Below, piece after piece: positions 49,843 to 61,310 of a DNA stretch of 64,000 nucleotides. The translations under genes were made by a program, and so were the position numbers. The notes under the pieces are model-generated. The model saw only the letters and a program-made list of their open reading frames with translations, had not been told where the DNA came from and ran no database searches. The DNA is taken from the NCBI RefSeq assembly GCF_004210375.1, contig NC_134829.1, positions 53,746,107 through 53,810,106 of the forward strand, written 5' to 3'. Numbering within the stretch: the stretch's first letter is position 1; each line of letters opens with the position of its first letter. The DNA comes from Tachypleus tridentatus (taxonomy: Eukaryota > Arthropoda > Merostomata > Xiphosura > Limulidae).

Positions 49843-51350
49843 CCAGCAGTAGATAAATGACTGTTCAATTGGGCCATTACATAAAATCACAAATCTTTTG
49901 TGATATATATTTATTTCCTGTTTTTCTTGTAAATGTAAATTCTTCATGTTATACTAAAGTGCTGAAAGTTTTATCTTTTGTATTTCTCAATAGAGAACTT
50001 TATAGCATAAAACTGATCAAGAACATTTTAGATAGAGAGAAATTTTAACATTTTGGGATTGGTGTAAACGCTAAATATTCTATGTAGTTTTTAAATTTTC
50101 CGGTAAAGGCAATTGATGGATAATAATGTAGAGCTAATAACTTAGAGACCATGGTATTAATGTACTCTTTTATTTTTGGACTATTGTTTGCTTGAAGAAC
50201 AGTTTCTTCTGTCACCTTTGTACTTTGTCCATAATATGTGTAACACATTTTCCGCATTAGACGGTTACAAACCACGAAATCTCGGATTTAGTCTTAACAC
50301 ACGAAAACTACGTTTAATGCAGCCATATATTTTGACTTTTATGAATATTTTAGTTTAGTTTCGTTTATTTCACCTTACTAGTTAAATCCGAGACGAGAGT
50401 CATATATTTCTAACCAGTTTAAATCCTAAAAATATTATTTAATCTTTGAAATATATTCTAGATTTGCAAAGTCATTGTTGAATTGATAGGGTCAATTAGT
50501 AAAGATTGGAGATAAAGAAAATCTGCTTTGTCATAGTTAGAGACAAATAAACAAAGGTGTGATATTAAATCTTCATTTATTTTGCTGAGTCAACATTTAC
50601 TGTATAAATACTTTATACTTAATATAAATCATTAAAAGGTAATGTTTAAACTATAAAATACTGAGTTATGATTATTATTTATTAGATGTGTTTTATTTGA
50701 TTTGAAATAGAGGCAATAATAAATTTGTAGATTGTCATTCAATTCAGGATAAACTCAATTGTATAGGATAAACTTACGGTACTTTTATAGCACTTGAGGT
50801 GGTTGGTAGCATGACATTAAATAAAATAAATTCAGAATATATACATGATACTGTTGGCTGAATTAAAAATGTCATAGTTAATCAAATTTGTGAAAGTCCA
50901 GAGTGTGACAAGTAGATATTTACAACAATTTTGAACTATTTATTTTTATTCAGTGTTTAAAAACTTTTATTCTTTCACAAACTATTGATTAAGCAAATTG
51001 GTTTTCAAACGTGGAAATATAATTTCCTGAAATTAACATGATATTAAAAAACTTAAAATAGAAATAAGTGAAAGAAATAAAAATATAATTTAAAATTTAA
51101 ATATAAAATGTAAATAGATATAAGCTAAATGTTTGGAAATAATAAAACTTTATGAAACGACTTGGATATTGATTTATACAAGTTACAAAAGGAGACTACA
51201 AATATATCTAGGACAGACTACTAACAATTATATTTTAGTAGTGTATTTCAAGAGGTAATATAATTCAATAAATGAAACAATCTAATTGTTATCTGCGCGT
51301 TAATGGATGGAATGATTAAATACAATCTCTATCAGAAACATGTACTACAC

Positions 51351-51920
51351 ACAAAAATGTTTCTCTACCTATTTTTACCTCGTTACGATAAGCTACATGC
51401 TAAAGGTACTAAAACTTCGGTTTGGATACATGTGATGGGAAAACATAATAACGTCGTTATGTAAATTTGTGTTTAGAACGAGAAAACAAATGTTGATATT
51501 TATTACAAGGATAAATTCCATTTTAGTACGTTGTAGTCAAGTTTTATTATGTTTTGTTTTAATCTTTGTAATCTTTATTTGTTATAGAGCCCAACTAATT
51601 TTTAAATTTGACGAAGTGTCAGAAAATTAGCGTAAAAAAAAATATTTATGCCACGTTTTGAAGTGCTAGTATTTTAATAAATATCTTATTCAGAGATCTT
51701 TCAAACTTTTTTTTATTTAGAGCTTTACTCTCTACCGAAAGAGCCAAAACGTGCTTTAGTTTGGATGAATTGATAAAGTTTTCAATGCTAGAAATTACTC
51801 TCATGCAATTTCGCACAAAACTTCTTTACAAGCATCAGAAATTGCCAAGTTTAGGAATGAGCACTCCAGTGTACATAGGGTACAATTGGGAAATAATCAG
51901 TTATCTGTCTCTGGACACCA
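51351..51920. other. AT-rich spacer
   Basis: Sequence between the last position of copy A that can be compared with copy B and the hAT remnant. Copy B ends at the window edge, so I cannot say whether this belongs to the duplicated segment. No gene is seen. Confidence 0.5.
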
Positions 51921-52667
51921 TTGAATTCCTTACATAGAGGTAGCCCCTTCGTACCCTTGTCCTCGCAGGTAAGCCATGTTAGTACCATATTTTGTCAGAT
52001 TGTTTATGATAAAACCAGCCAAGTTTCTGTCTGTCACATCACAACAAGGTATAAATTGCAAAACATCTTCTCTTACTGCAAAAGAGTTGTCATTGGCATG
52101 CAAATATCTAACACCAGCAAAACTGTTCAATGCCTGAAATATCTGTTGTTTCATCAGCTAATATTGAGTAACACTTTGCAGCATTACACTGTTAACCAAA
52201 GCATCAAGAACATGAGTATTACAGGCGTAGATGATTTCATTTTGAATTTAAGAACTCAGATAGGCCTTATCTGAACTATCTGTTGTACTCAAAATTCCCA
52301 TAGTTATTGATGGACTCCTCATCAGTTTCAACAAGAAACATTGGATTAGAATCATATTTTCCCCTCGTATTTAAATTTTGTCTGCCACACAGCAATACAA
52401 TATTAATAGTAAGAATTAAATATTGCCGGTTCTGTTCAATTTCTTGCTTCTAAGTTGCATCAAGCTGAAAGTGGACAGATGAACTTTCAATGTCTCAGAC
52501 TGGACCTGAAGTGGTAGTGGTAGCATTGGCCAAGGTGATGACTCTGATAATTCAGTTGACAATTCTGATTCGATCTGATTGGCTGCAGCAGATTGATCAG
52601 GTTCAGCCTCATGAAAGTGTTTAAAGAACCCGTGCAGTGTCTTTTGCTTTTTGAGACTTGACAACAT
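51921..52667 (-). pseudogene. Broken hAT-type transposase (DUF4371 class)
   Basis: Read on the minus strand, an N-terminal frame starts at an ATG at 52667 (MLSSLKKQKTLHGFFKHF) with an acidic, serine-rich stretch to about 52416. After a gap comes NEIIYACNTHVLDALVNS, then in another frame NAAKCYSILADETTDISGIEQ split over 52200-52123, and in a third frame REDVLQFIPCCDVTDRNLAG and LTKYGTNMAYLRGQGYEGA. ADETTDISG and LRGQGYDGA are hallmark motifs of the DUF4371 region of hAT-like transposases and of ZMYM-type proteins derived from them. At least two frame changes and a missing C-terminal dimerisation domain show it is dead. It lies between duplicated segments. Confidence 0.85.
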
Positions 52668-52685
52668 CACATTCACAGTACCATT

Positions 52686-52724
52686 GGCGCCACCTATAGT
52701 GAATGATTCACAATAGATGGCGCC
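52686..52724. repeat. 39-bp near-perfect palindrome
   Basis: GGCGCCA-CTAT-GTGAAT and its inverse meet at the centre, with two mismatched positions per half. It lies just upstream (on the coding strand) of the hAT remnant start and may be part of that element's end. It would form a hairpin in single strands. Confidence 0.8.
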
Positions 52725-53216
52725 AAAGGCAGTAGGTTAGTACCATGGTGCTGCCAGCCCGCCACGGTGCCACCCACTGTTTATCTGTGAAGTTAATTCT
52801 TGAAATCAGTGAATCTGAACATACACTGTCTATGATATTTGAATACAGATTATAGGCACTATACATATATTTGCACTCTCCTGATTGAAAATATATTTTA
52901 TATGTTGATGACAAGACTGTAGGCCTACTTTGCTGGGTCTGATAACTTTAAGTTATATATTATATATATATATATAGGCCTATATATTTATTTATGATTA
53001 AAACATAAGACAAACACCTCAGTGTGCCATTCTGAAATTTCCTAAGAAGGTGATCTCAGAATGCATAATTCAGGGTTTTCTTTTACGTTTTTTATTAAAA
53101 AATTTCCCTGGGAGGATATGCCACACGACCCCCCTAGCATGGCTTCACGCCTGCGGCGCATGAGTCAAACACTCAAACTAACCCTCCTCAATGGCCATTT
53201 CTGGCTATGTCCCTGT
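52725..53216. other. Probable outer part of the hAT-type element
   Basis: Contains a TA-rich microsatellite (about 52956-52976) and a block at 53085-53200 with tccctgggaggatatgccac and gacccccctagcatggcttc. The GC-rich block stands out from its surroundings and resembles terminal regions of hAT-type repeats as I remember them. This is weak evidence. No frame is supported. Confidence 0.35.
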
Positions 53217-53674
53217 CCAAAGATAAGTCTCAATGATTTGCATTCTATGTTATAATTTAATTGTTCAAACAATTCGCCTTGTTTTAAGCTATTAAGAAGC
53301 ATCCATTTGAGAGAATAATTTATGAGTTGGGTATGAATTATTGAAAAGTATTGAGATGAATGTCAGTTACCGAAAACTTTTAATTTATTGTGAATTCCTA
53401 AACACCATTCAACTGGGTGAGAAGTTTTGAAAAAGGTTTCTGTTCACTTTCAAGTTTGTAGTTATATATGTCTTGTTTGAAGAATTATTAAGTCTTAGGT
53501 TACTCATTAAACTTTAGAGATAATTTCAGAAATATCTGGATTTTATTTTTAATATGATAATATTGATTTAATTACATGTGAATATTATATTGGAATTAGG
53601 AATGGTGCTTTTGCACATCTTTTAATTTTAAGTTTGAAAGTCTGTGTCAATCAGTACATTCTTAGAATGATATA

Positions 53675-55121
53675 CACTGCTGGCCAAAATCTTAAGGGCA
53701 ATGAACATAAAGATAAAATATGCATTTGCACTGTTAAACTCAACCGCGTATTTCAGTGGAGCTTCGAAATATTAAAATAAGAAAAGGGAAAATAAAATAA
53801 AAAACTTTTCAGCATTTAATATGGAAAATGTTAACACTAGAAATTAGTCTAAATACAAGCTGGTCGAAAGTTTAAGACCATATCAAAAAGAACTCCTAAA
53901 CAGGGTAGAAAATGCCCAACAAAAGGTCTCAGTAATGTGTTGCACAGCCGTCATTGCGAATAACTTCAGAAATTCGCTTTGGCATGGACGATATAAGAGT
54001 TTTCAGAAGGCTGGCTGGAATGTTATTCCAAGATGGCTTAACGAAGACCATGCACTGTTTGGAATTGATGTCTCTTTTTATAGACTTCCCATGCCATCCA
54101 AAACATTTTCAAAGAGGTTCAATTCGGGTGAACACACTGGATGGTCCAAAAGAATCACGTTATTCGCCACGAGAAAGTCCTTTGTCCTGTGGGCATTGTT
54201 GATTTCAGCTTTGTCCTGCTGATAGATTCAGTCATTTTCATACAAGCGATGGCCTTCAGTCAATAAAGATGCTCTCTCCAACATGCCCATGTAGCTAGCT
54301 GCTGTTGGACACCCCTGTATATCCTGAAGCTCCATTGTTCCATGAAAGGAGAAAGAACCCCAGATCATGATGGAACCTCCTTATCGTTTCAGTAACATTG
54401 GAAGCCGTCTGGACTATCAGGTTGAATATTTTCTCATCAGAGAACTAAATCTTCTTCCACTTTTCTACGTCCCATGTTTGGTCCTTCTCGCAAAGTTTAA
54501 CCAAGCCGTTTTGTGGTGTGTAAGGAGGCGTGGCCTTTGAAGACGTTTACGGTTTTTAAAGCTTTTCGCTCGTAGATGGCGTCTTATTGTTCTTGAGCTG
54601 CAGTCTACGTGCGTAAGGGCCTTAATCTGGTTCGACTATTGCCTGGTGTCTTGCCGGACAATCCATCGAATTTTCCTGCTCAACCCCGGCTGAATATCTT
54701 TGGGCCGACTTCAGAAATTCTCGTTTCGTATAACTCAGGGTCTTCTACGATATTTGCAACAGCAGTTTTACTACACAATCTCACCATCGATGGCACGTTA
54801 AGAGAAACCTTGCTCTTGCAGCTCGACAATTCTGCCACGTTCAAATTCTGTCAGCTTTTTAGCCTTTCCCATATTTCTACCCAATGTTACACAGGAGATG
54901 TCAGTGGGAGATGTTGACAACGGTAATGTACGAACAAAAATAACTAAATTTAGTTATATGTTTACCGATTAACGCTTCGTTTCAGTATTGTCTTAAACTT
55001 TTGACCTGCTAGTATTTAAACTAATTTCATAGTGTTCACATTTTCCTATTAAATGCTAAAACGTTTTTATTTTATTTTCTCTTTTCTTCTTTTCACCTTT
55101 CGAAGAATTTGGCCAGCAGTG
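53675..55121 (-). mobile_element. Tc1/mariner-type DNA transposon with IR/DR ends, inactive
   Basis: 1447 bp flanked by TA on both sides (53673-53674 and 55122-55123). The outer ends are CACTGCTGGCCAAAATCTTA and the reverse complement of aatttggccagcagtg. A second related motif occurs inside each end (ctggtcgaaagtttaagacc near 53860-53880, tcttaaacttttgacctgct near 54991-55010), and about 200 bp of terminal sequence is inverted between the ends, with extra sequence on the left. This is the IR/DR arrangement known from some Tc1-like elements. The uninterrupted flanking sequence of copy A shows the empty site. Confidence 0.93.
53929..54872 (-). pseudogene. Tc1-type transposase, degenerate
   Basis: On the minus strand it starts at an ATG at 54870-54872 with MGKAKKLTEFERGRIVELQE, an N-terminal helix-turn-helix start typical of Tc1 transposases. 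FSDEKIFN (first catalytic Asp) lies near 54435. GGSIMIWGSFSFHG and QQDKAEINNAHRTKDFLV (second Asp) follow in other frames. LLDHPVCSPELNLFEN carries the third acidic residue, and the C-terminal block WNNIPASLLKTLISSMPKR ends at a stop at 53929-53931. Several stops and frame changes lie between the blocks, so it cannot make a working enzyme. The usual length is about 340 residues and this span fits. Confidence 0.9.
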
Positions 55122-56107
55122 TATATATAGCATTTTGTTCCTTTGTTTGATGTAATGGAAAAATTGAATATTAGAAGTTTTGTAAACACTGTTTTTATCT
55201 TGATTCCTTTTATTTAGTCTGGACACACGAAAACTATGTCTAATGCGGTTTTATATGTTGACATTCATGAAGTTTTAGTTTAGTTTTGTTTATATCACCT
55301 TACTAGTCAAATCGAGACGAAAGCCATAAATGTCTAACCAGTTGAAATCCTAAAATATTATTTCATGTTTGAAATATATTCTAGATTTGAAAAGTCATTG
55401 TTGAATTGATAGGGTCAAGTACTAAAGATTGCAGATAGCGAAAATTTGCCTCGTCATAGTTAGAGACAAATAAACAAGGGCGTAAAATCTTTATATATTT
55501 TGCTGAGTCATCATTTAATAGAGAAATACTTTAATGTTAATCTCAATAATTAAAAGGTAATGGTTGAACTATAGGATATCGACTTAGGATTGTGGTATTT
55601 GAGATTTATTGTAGTAGTTTTACTCACTTGATTTGAAATAGCAAGAATAGTAAATTTTCAGGTTGTTATACAATTTAGCATAATTTTATGGGCGTAGAAT
55701 AAAATTATGGAACTTTAAAGACGAGCTGATTTGGAACGTAACATTATGTATAAAAATATTCTATAGACACATATTACTGTTGTCTGAACTAAAAGCAATC
55801 GTCTGTGAAATTTGTGAAACTCGAGATGTAGCATCTGGTATTCAAAACAATTTTTAACTATTTATTTTTATTCAGTGTCCCTGTGCTGTTATTTTTTTTA
55901 ACAAACTGATCCTCAAGGAAATTGGTTCAAACGTAGAATAATAATTTCACTTGAAATTGTTTATTTGGTGATGTCGAGAAAACCCTTGTAGACAAAATAT
56001 ACTTGTAAAGACTCGTTTGGGTTTAGAAAAATTTACGTAGAGGAGCCTTACGTAAAAAAATTTTTTCAACCGAAATGAGCTCGTTTACATATAAATTGAT
56101 TTTATTT

Positions 56108-56270
56108 GTTGTTTTTTTTTTAATTTCGCGCTAAACAACTAGAGAGGCTACATGTGCTAGCCGTCCCTAATTTAGCAGTGTTAGACTAGAGGGAAGGCAG
56201 CTAGTCGTCTCCACCCACCACCAAATCTTGGGCTACTTTTTTTACCAACCAATAGTGGGATTGACCGTCC
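56108..56270 (-). repeat. SINE tail/body fragment, minus strand
   Basis: taatttcgcgctaaacaact, then gccgtccctaatttagcagtg, then the body to gtgggattgaccgtcc, where it stops before the tRNA head. It lies between copy C and copy B. Confidence 0.88.
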
Positions 56271-56784
56271 ATGACTGTCCTGTAAGTCCACTCTGGGGTT
56301 AATACTTCGATAAATACCATAAGATAAAACTTGCTGTGGTCGCTAATTGGCACGTACCACTACAAACATGATTAAATAATGGATGGATGATGACTAATTG
56401 TCCCCTAGCAGATCATTTCAGAAGCTGCTTTTACGAACCGCTGAATGATATTATTTGAATGTTTCACACGGCACATTATGTTACAAAAATTGTCTCAATA
56501 AATAGAGGTTGTTGAGAAAAAAGAAAACTAGTTATTACTATTGTAACACACGAAACAGTTTACAAACCGTAGTTGTTGTTAGTTGTGTAGAATTACCCTA
56601 AAGATGGAAAAAGCTGGTATGTGTTATTTACTTGTCTACGTGAAAGTTGTTACTCATGGGGTACACAGTTAAAACTTAGGTTTAGAGGTAATACAAACAC
56701 TTTTACCTCAAAACAATAGGTTCCTTAAAACAAATGTGAACTGTAATATTATTAGTTGTAGAGATATAAATACAAGTTTGTACT
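56271..56784. other. Spacer before copy B
   Basis: AT-rich sequence with no supported frame or RNA. It has no match in the equivalent place before copy A (44440-44638). Confidence 0.5.
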
Positions 56785-57334
56785 CTTATCAAAAGTAAAT
56801 TACTTTGGTTGCAAAATGAATAGTTAGTTTATTTAAATACATGATTATCTCAAGAAACCACCCACATGTTTGTCCCGCTTCGAAATTTTGTGAAACTGAC
56901 CAAACATATTTTACGTCAGTGAACAGAACTGATCTACTTTTATCAGTTCAGGATGATGCTGTCATCTTAAATCTGAATATTAGATGTTGCATTTCATCCA
57001 ACAGACGAGTGTTAATTCTACGAAATAGAAAGTGTTATTTTAACACATGTTTTTGTAATTATTTAAGACGTACCTTTAATTTTGTAAATTAATTTTGTAA
57101 AAGGTCCATTTTTGACAAAAACAGATTATACGATCGAGTATCGGTCACAACATAAGTTTTAAACTATTGAAAGACACGAGTAAGAAATATAATACATAAG
57201 TAATATTGAAAAAAAAACAAAATCAAGCAGCAATTTTATTGTACTAAAAGTGTTCCTGATATTTTATATAGGTGAAACAATGAGAGACGATAACTGCTGC
57301 ATATGTCGTTACTTGTTGCTGTGAAAATGGAAAG

Positions 57335-57634
57335 ATGAAATGCATCTGTAACTGTAAGGATGACACATCTCAATGTTGTACTGAAGCTGAAGATGAGAAA
57401 CACAAATGTACAGTTACTGTTGTTTGTGAAAGCGGAGATACACGTTGTAGTCCAGTCTGTAAGAAGGAGTCATGCCAGGATTGTGTAGAAACCAGAAAGA
57501 AGAACAGCTGCGTTTGTACCGTTACCTGTTGCTGTGAAGACGGAAAGATGAAATGTGTTTGTAACTCCAAGGGTAACAGTTCTCAGTGTTGTAAAGACGG
57601 AAAGGATAAATGTACTGTTACTTGTGAGTGTTAA
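57335..57634 (+). CDS. Metallothionein-like cysteine-rich protein, copy B (two modules)
   Basis: The open frame of 99 residues has 23 cysteines, many lysines and no Phe, Trp or Tyr. Cysteines fall in CxC, CC and CCC groups (CICNC, SQCC, CVC, TCCC, TCEC), as in metallothioneins, which bind Zn, Cu or Cd in the cytosol. Two related modules are visible: MKCICNCKDDTSQCC..KCTVT and TCCCEDGKMKCVCNSKGNSSQCC..KCTVTCEC, joined by a lysine-rich linker with SPVCKKESCQDC. The same frame extends upstream as VVTCCCENGK. The likely exon starts after an acceptor at 57271 (attttatatag), with ATG at 57280, but that ATG is out of frame because two bases present in copy A are missing near 57300. A first exon upstream is likely but not identified. 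AATAAA at 58103 is a possible polyadenylation signal. I saw no clear metal response element. Family assignment rests on composition and motifs only. Confidence 0.68.
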   Translation: MKCICNCKDDTSQCCTEAEDEKHKCTVTVVCESGDTRCSPVCKKESCQDCVETRKKNSCVCTVTCCCEDGKMKCVCNSKGNSSQCCKDGKDKCTVTCEC

Positions 57635-58352
57635 AGATGAAAGGACTTATCCCATACTACTGAAATTTTAATGATGGTGAATTATTTGACTGAAACTCGT
57701 AAATTGATGGCATGAATTAACAGCAAGAGAAAATTAATTTGAAGATGAAAAACGTAATTTAAAATTGTAATAAGTATTTTACATATATTTCACTGTATTC
57801 TAGAGAGACGGTTAGTACTATACCAAACCGAATACGGATTAATGTATGTTGGTTCTCTTTTCAATTTGATAAATGTGATTATATAAAGTTTAAATGTTTA
57901 ATTGATGATAGATAATTATTTAAACAATTAGCTATCTAGATACATCAAACATAGTGAAGTCAAAATGTTAATTGGTTTTATAATGTTTTTTTCAATTTAA
58001 TCTTTGTACCATCAACAGACTAGCACCATTAGATTTGTGAATGAGTAATCAATATAAGAAGCTACAGTGGCTTTTAGGAATACAATGTTGTGATGTTGAA
58101 TTAATAAAATAAACTACATGAAATTCTTGTATGAACATTTATTGGTCACCAGTATTCTTCATCGTATAATATCAGAATGTGGACTTCTATTTTTCAATAC
58201 TTAGTGCAAAAAAGACTAACGTACAGTTTGTGTCTTAAAAAAACACACACGGATTTTTTGTATAAAAATTCATCATCATTACCACAGTGTAATTTGAAAT
58301 AAGATGAGAAATTTCTAAATTTTCAATTTGATATTCAGTATTTATTTTTAAT

Positions 58353-58494
58353 GTTTAAATTTACACGAGTGTTGTTTGCCTTAGCTGTCTGTAATTTAAT
58401 AGTAAAAACTGGAAAGAAGGCAGCTAGTTATCATGAGTTACCGCCAACTATTGTTGTACTGCTTCAGGATTCATTTTATGATTGTCATTTCACC
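58353..58494 (-). repeat. Degenerate SINE tail/body fragment (copy B)
   Basis: Counterpart of 45973-46110. It opens a 91-codon frame with an ATG at 58351 that copy A lacks. The frame is a by-product of the SINE and not a gene. Confidence 0.7.
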
Positions 58495-59198
58495 TTTATC
58501 CAGAGGTTCATTTGCTTTCTTGTTACAACTACTATCCAGGATATTATCAGTGGAACTTCTCTTGCCAGTAAACTGCTTCGTGTGTCAGACAGATGTATTT
58601 ACGTAATTCAAAATATACTAATCTAATACAAACATTTATTATAATACTGTGTTTGTACTTGTAATTCAAGTTGTACTAGCTATAATATTATTTCAGCTAA
58701 ACACTAGAGCTATAACCAAACTAAAGTGATATCGTACTGAGTAAAATTGTAATTTTAACAGAGAAGAGAGGTCATGAGTTAACGGTGTTCTTTGAACTAG
58801 GAAAGCAAAGTGGTGCACAAAACTAGTTTTCACCAGTCTTATTGTTAGAATTATGGTGTACCGAATTTAGAATAATATATATATATATATATATATAGAG
58901 CACTCAACAAAGTAGGCTATAATCAACTGTCCATTGATTCTGTGGGCATGCGCTATTAGTTTTCTTTCTTGATTTGCTAAAAAATTTTTTTTATTTACTT
59001 TTATCCAACCTAAATATTTATATACCAATAGTTCGATTTTTAACAAAACTTATCCTATAAACTGACAACTGAATTTAAGACAATGTAGAAGCAACTTAAC
59101 CTGTAACTTAGAAAATGGTACCAGTTGTTAACAAAGCTGAATCAAGATATTTTACAAAAAATGTTAGACCATTATTTAGATTACATGAAACGAACAGT
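58495..59198. repeat. ~690-bp repeat separating SINE tail and head (copy B)
   Basis: Counterpart of 46111-46784, slightly longer because of a (TA)n expansion near 58876-58900 and a few insertions. Confidence 0.5.
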
Positions 59199-59326
59199 AG
59201 ATTGACCATAAAGTTATAACACCCACACGGCTGTAAGGGGCCACTATGTTTAGTATGAAGGGGATTCAAACCCGTGACGATCGGATTTCGAGTAGCGCCC
59301 AATAACCACATGACCATGACAGGCCT
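59199..59326 (-). repeat. Degenerate SINE head fragment (copy B)
   Basis: Counterpart of 46785-46908, with a better kept head (ggggattcaaacccgtgacg). Confidence 0.75.
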
Positions 59327-61177
59327 TATTTCGTCATAGGCTGCCGTCGGGTGAAAAGGTACAATCTCTTCTTGAAACGTTCGATCATAGCTTACGATAC
59401 AATGGAGCGTCAGTAACTGTTTACTTGCGTATTATTATAGGTATATAAGTTATTTTCATTACAAATATAATGTAATAATTTTACTTTTGAGAAAAGTTCA
59501 AAAATTAGATAATTTAATTCTAGTGATTATACTATTATAACAAACTTGAGGAATTTTGCGCCCGCTATAATTTTAAGGTTGTAGAAACAACACAGCCAAA
59601 AACAGAAATATCCGGTATAATTTTACATTCTATTAACGCATGAAATAATAATGCATATTTATATTAAACATGAATATTATGAAGATTTGTTGTTCTACAG
59701 TAAAGTATGTATTTTTCAGGGAACTAAATTTTGAAAACAAAAGTATTACTAGGCCTATATGTTGTGAGAGTAATGTACGTAATGTGAATTAATACGCGAG
59801 AATATAAAATTTTCTACCCAGATTGTATGTCACATAAACACGTAAAATATATTCTTAAAAAATTACACTTACGATATCATTTCTTTGACTTCACACATAG
59901 TAATTATAAAACAAAATATAGATAAAATATACCACAACATATAATATTCCTTAATTACCTTATATTTTTAGTACATTTCATTTATATGTCATTTTTTTTT
60001 GTTTTCACACCATTATGGAAATATAAGTAATCGTTGGAGCTATAGTCTAGATTTGTTTCTTTAGATTTAGGCCTGTAGAGCATGAAACGGAATTTGAACG
60101 TAAAGCAAACTTAAATAAAACATTAATTATTATCAAAACATTTTGATCGACTAATCTGTTCTACAACATCTCCGATAAAGTCGTAATATTGAAACGTTGA
60201 TTCAAGTAAATAAAGAATATTTAAGAAGTAGGCCTGCTATTCCAGAACTTAACGTATCTGCGTGCCAGTATTCATTAGGCCGACTATATGACTGACACTA
60301 TACAACAACAGCTAAAATCATAAGCCTAATTAAAGATAAAATTTAGTCTGAAGTTGACTACTTTAACACAATGTTACTTAAAGAATTAAACGTTTGTGGT
60401 AAATTAAGAATACTAAAATGCCTTATAAATATAACAATATCCTAAAATTTCTAGAGAGAAGGATAGCTATACACATCAACAATCTTTTGTTTTATACTGG
60501 GATTTGATCGTCATTATTTAGTTCAACAACATTTATAAAAGTTTTCTTTAAAAGTGAACCAACGAATCTTGTGATTTACTCTTGAGACACGAATCACATA
60601 AGGCCTGATGTTTTGGATTTCATAGAGAATTTAATTTTTTGTGAATTTTTATTTTATTATCAGAAAATTGAAACAAACTTGTGATTAGTTTATACACAAT
60701 TACCAGTTTATTATAAAAAGTCAAAATTTGATAAGGCAAAAAACGATGGCAATATAATATTCAATACAAAATCTCGTTGCTTAGTTCTATAACGTCATTT
60801 TCGGCGTAATCTCTAGGATTTGTGGGAGAAAAGTTCTACGACGATTTTTTTCTGTAAAATTTATAAATGCCACAATACTCTGAACACGAACACTTTTAGT
60901 AAATTATAAAAGTGGAACACAATCCGTCCAGCTTTCTGAATTCCGTGTTTTCGTGGTCAACACCTCTGGAAGTAAAGTGTATTTTTTGGGGGTAACAATA
61001 TCTAATTCTTTATTAGATTATATAAATATTTTGATTTTCCTAATACCAGAAGCTGTGATATCTTTCTTTATCTCTCCAAATATCAGTCTCGTTGACTTGC
61101 ATTCTATATAAAAATTTAATTGTTGAAACTATTCACTTTGTTATAACTATGAAGAATCATTAAGTTGAGAGAGTAGC

Positions 61178-61310
61178 TGGTAAAAGAGTATCCCAAGAGG
61201 TGGCGGTTGTTAGTGATGACTATCTGCCTTCGTTTGACACTGCACAATCAGGGACGGCGAGTGCAGATAGCTTTACTGTAGGTTTGCGCGAAAGTGAAAA
61301 ACAAACAAAC
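61178..61310 (+). repeat. SINE tail fragment, plus strand (copy B)
   Basis: Counterpart of 48522-48654, ending in AAAC repeats at 61300-61310. Confidence 0.8.

Larger units (their letters stand above)
44639..51350 (+). repeat. Segmental duplication, copy A (~6.7 kb)
   Basis: From cttatcaaaaagtaaattac onward this matches copy B (56785-64000) in the same orientation, about 12.1 kb away at the left end and 12.65 kb at the right. The offset grows because B has a longer cysteine-rich exon, about 195 extra bases near 60580-60775 and smaller insertions. The copy includes the metallothionein-like exon, a split SINE and a SINE tail fragment, and ends in AT-rich DNA. The rest holds no frame I can support. 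The match reaches the window end in B, so the right boundary is unknown. Confidence 0.93.
53217..55960 (+). repeat. Older partial copy (C) of the duplicated segment
   Basis: Matches 48419-51040 of copy A in the same order (agtctcaatgatttgcattc, gaatggtgcttttgcacatc, gtctgtgtcaatc, then after the transposon tttgatgtaatgg, gattccttttatt, acacgaaaactatg). It is much more diverged than A is from B, lacks the SINE tail and several hundred bases on either side of it, lacks the stretch equivalent to about 49800-50285, and is split by a Tc1-type element. Confidence 0.85.

Noticed and set aside
50045-50275. Minus-strand 76-codon frame with a counterpart at 62752-62937
   Set aside because: Nearly all differences between the copies change amino acids and the frame lengths differ, so it behaves as non-coding.
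53935-54222. Plus-strand frames inside the Tc1-type element
   Set aside because: They are shadows of the minus-strand transposase remains.
58351-58626. 91-codon frame with a hydrophobic start resembling a signal peptide
   Set aside because: It lies on a degenerate SINE fragment, and copy A lacks the ATG and the frame.
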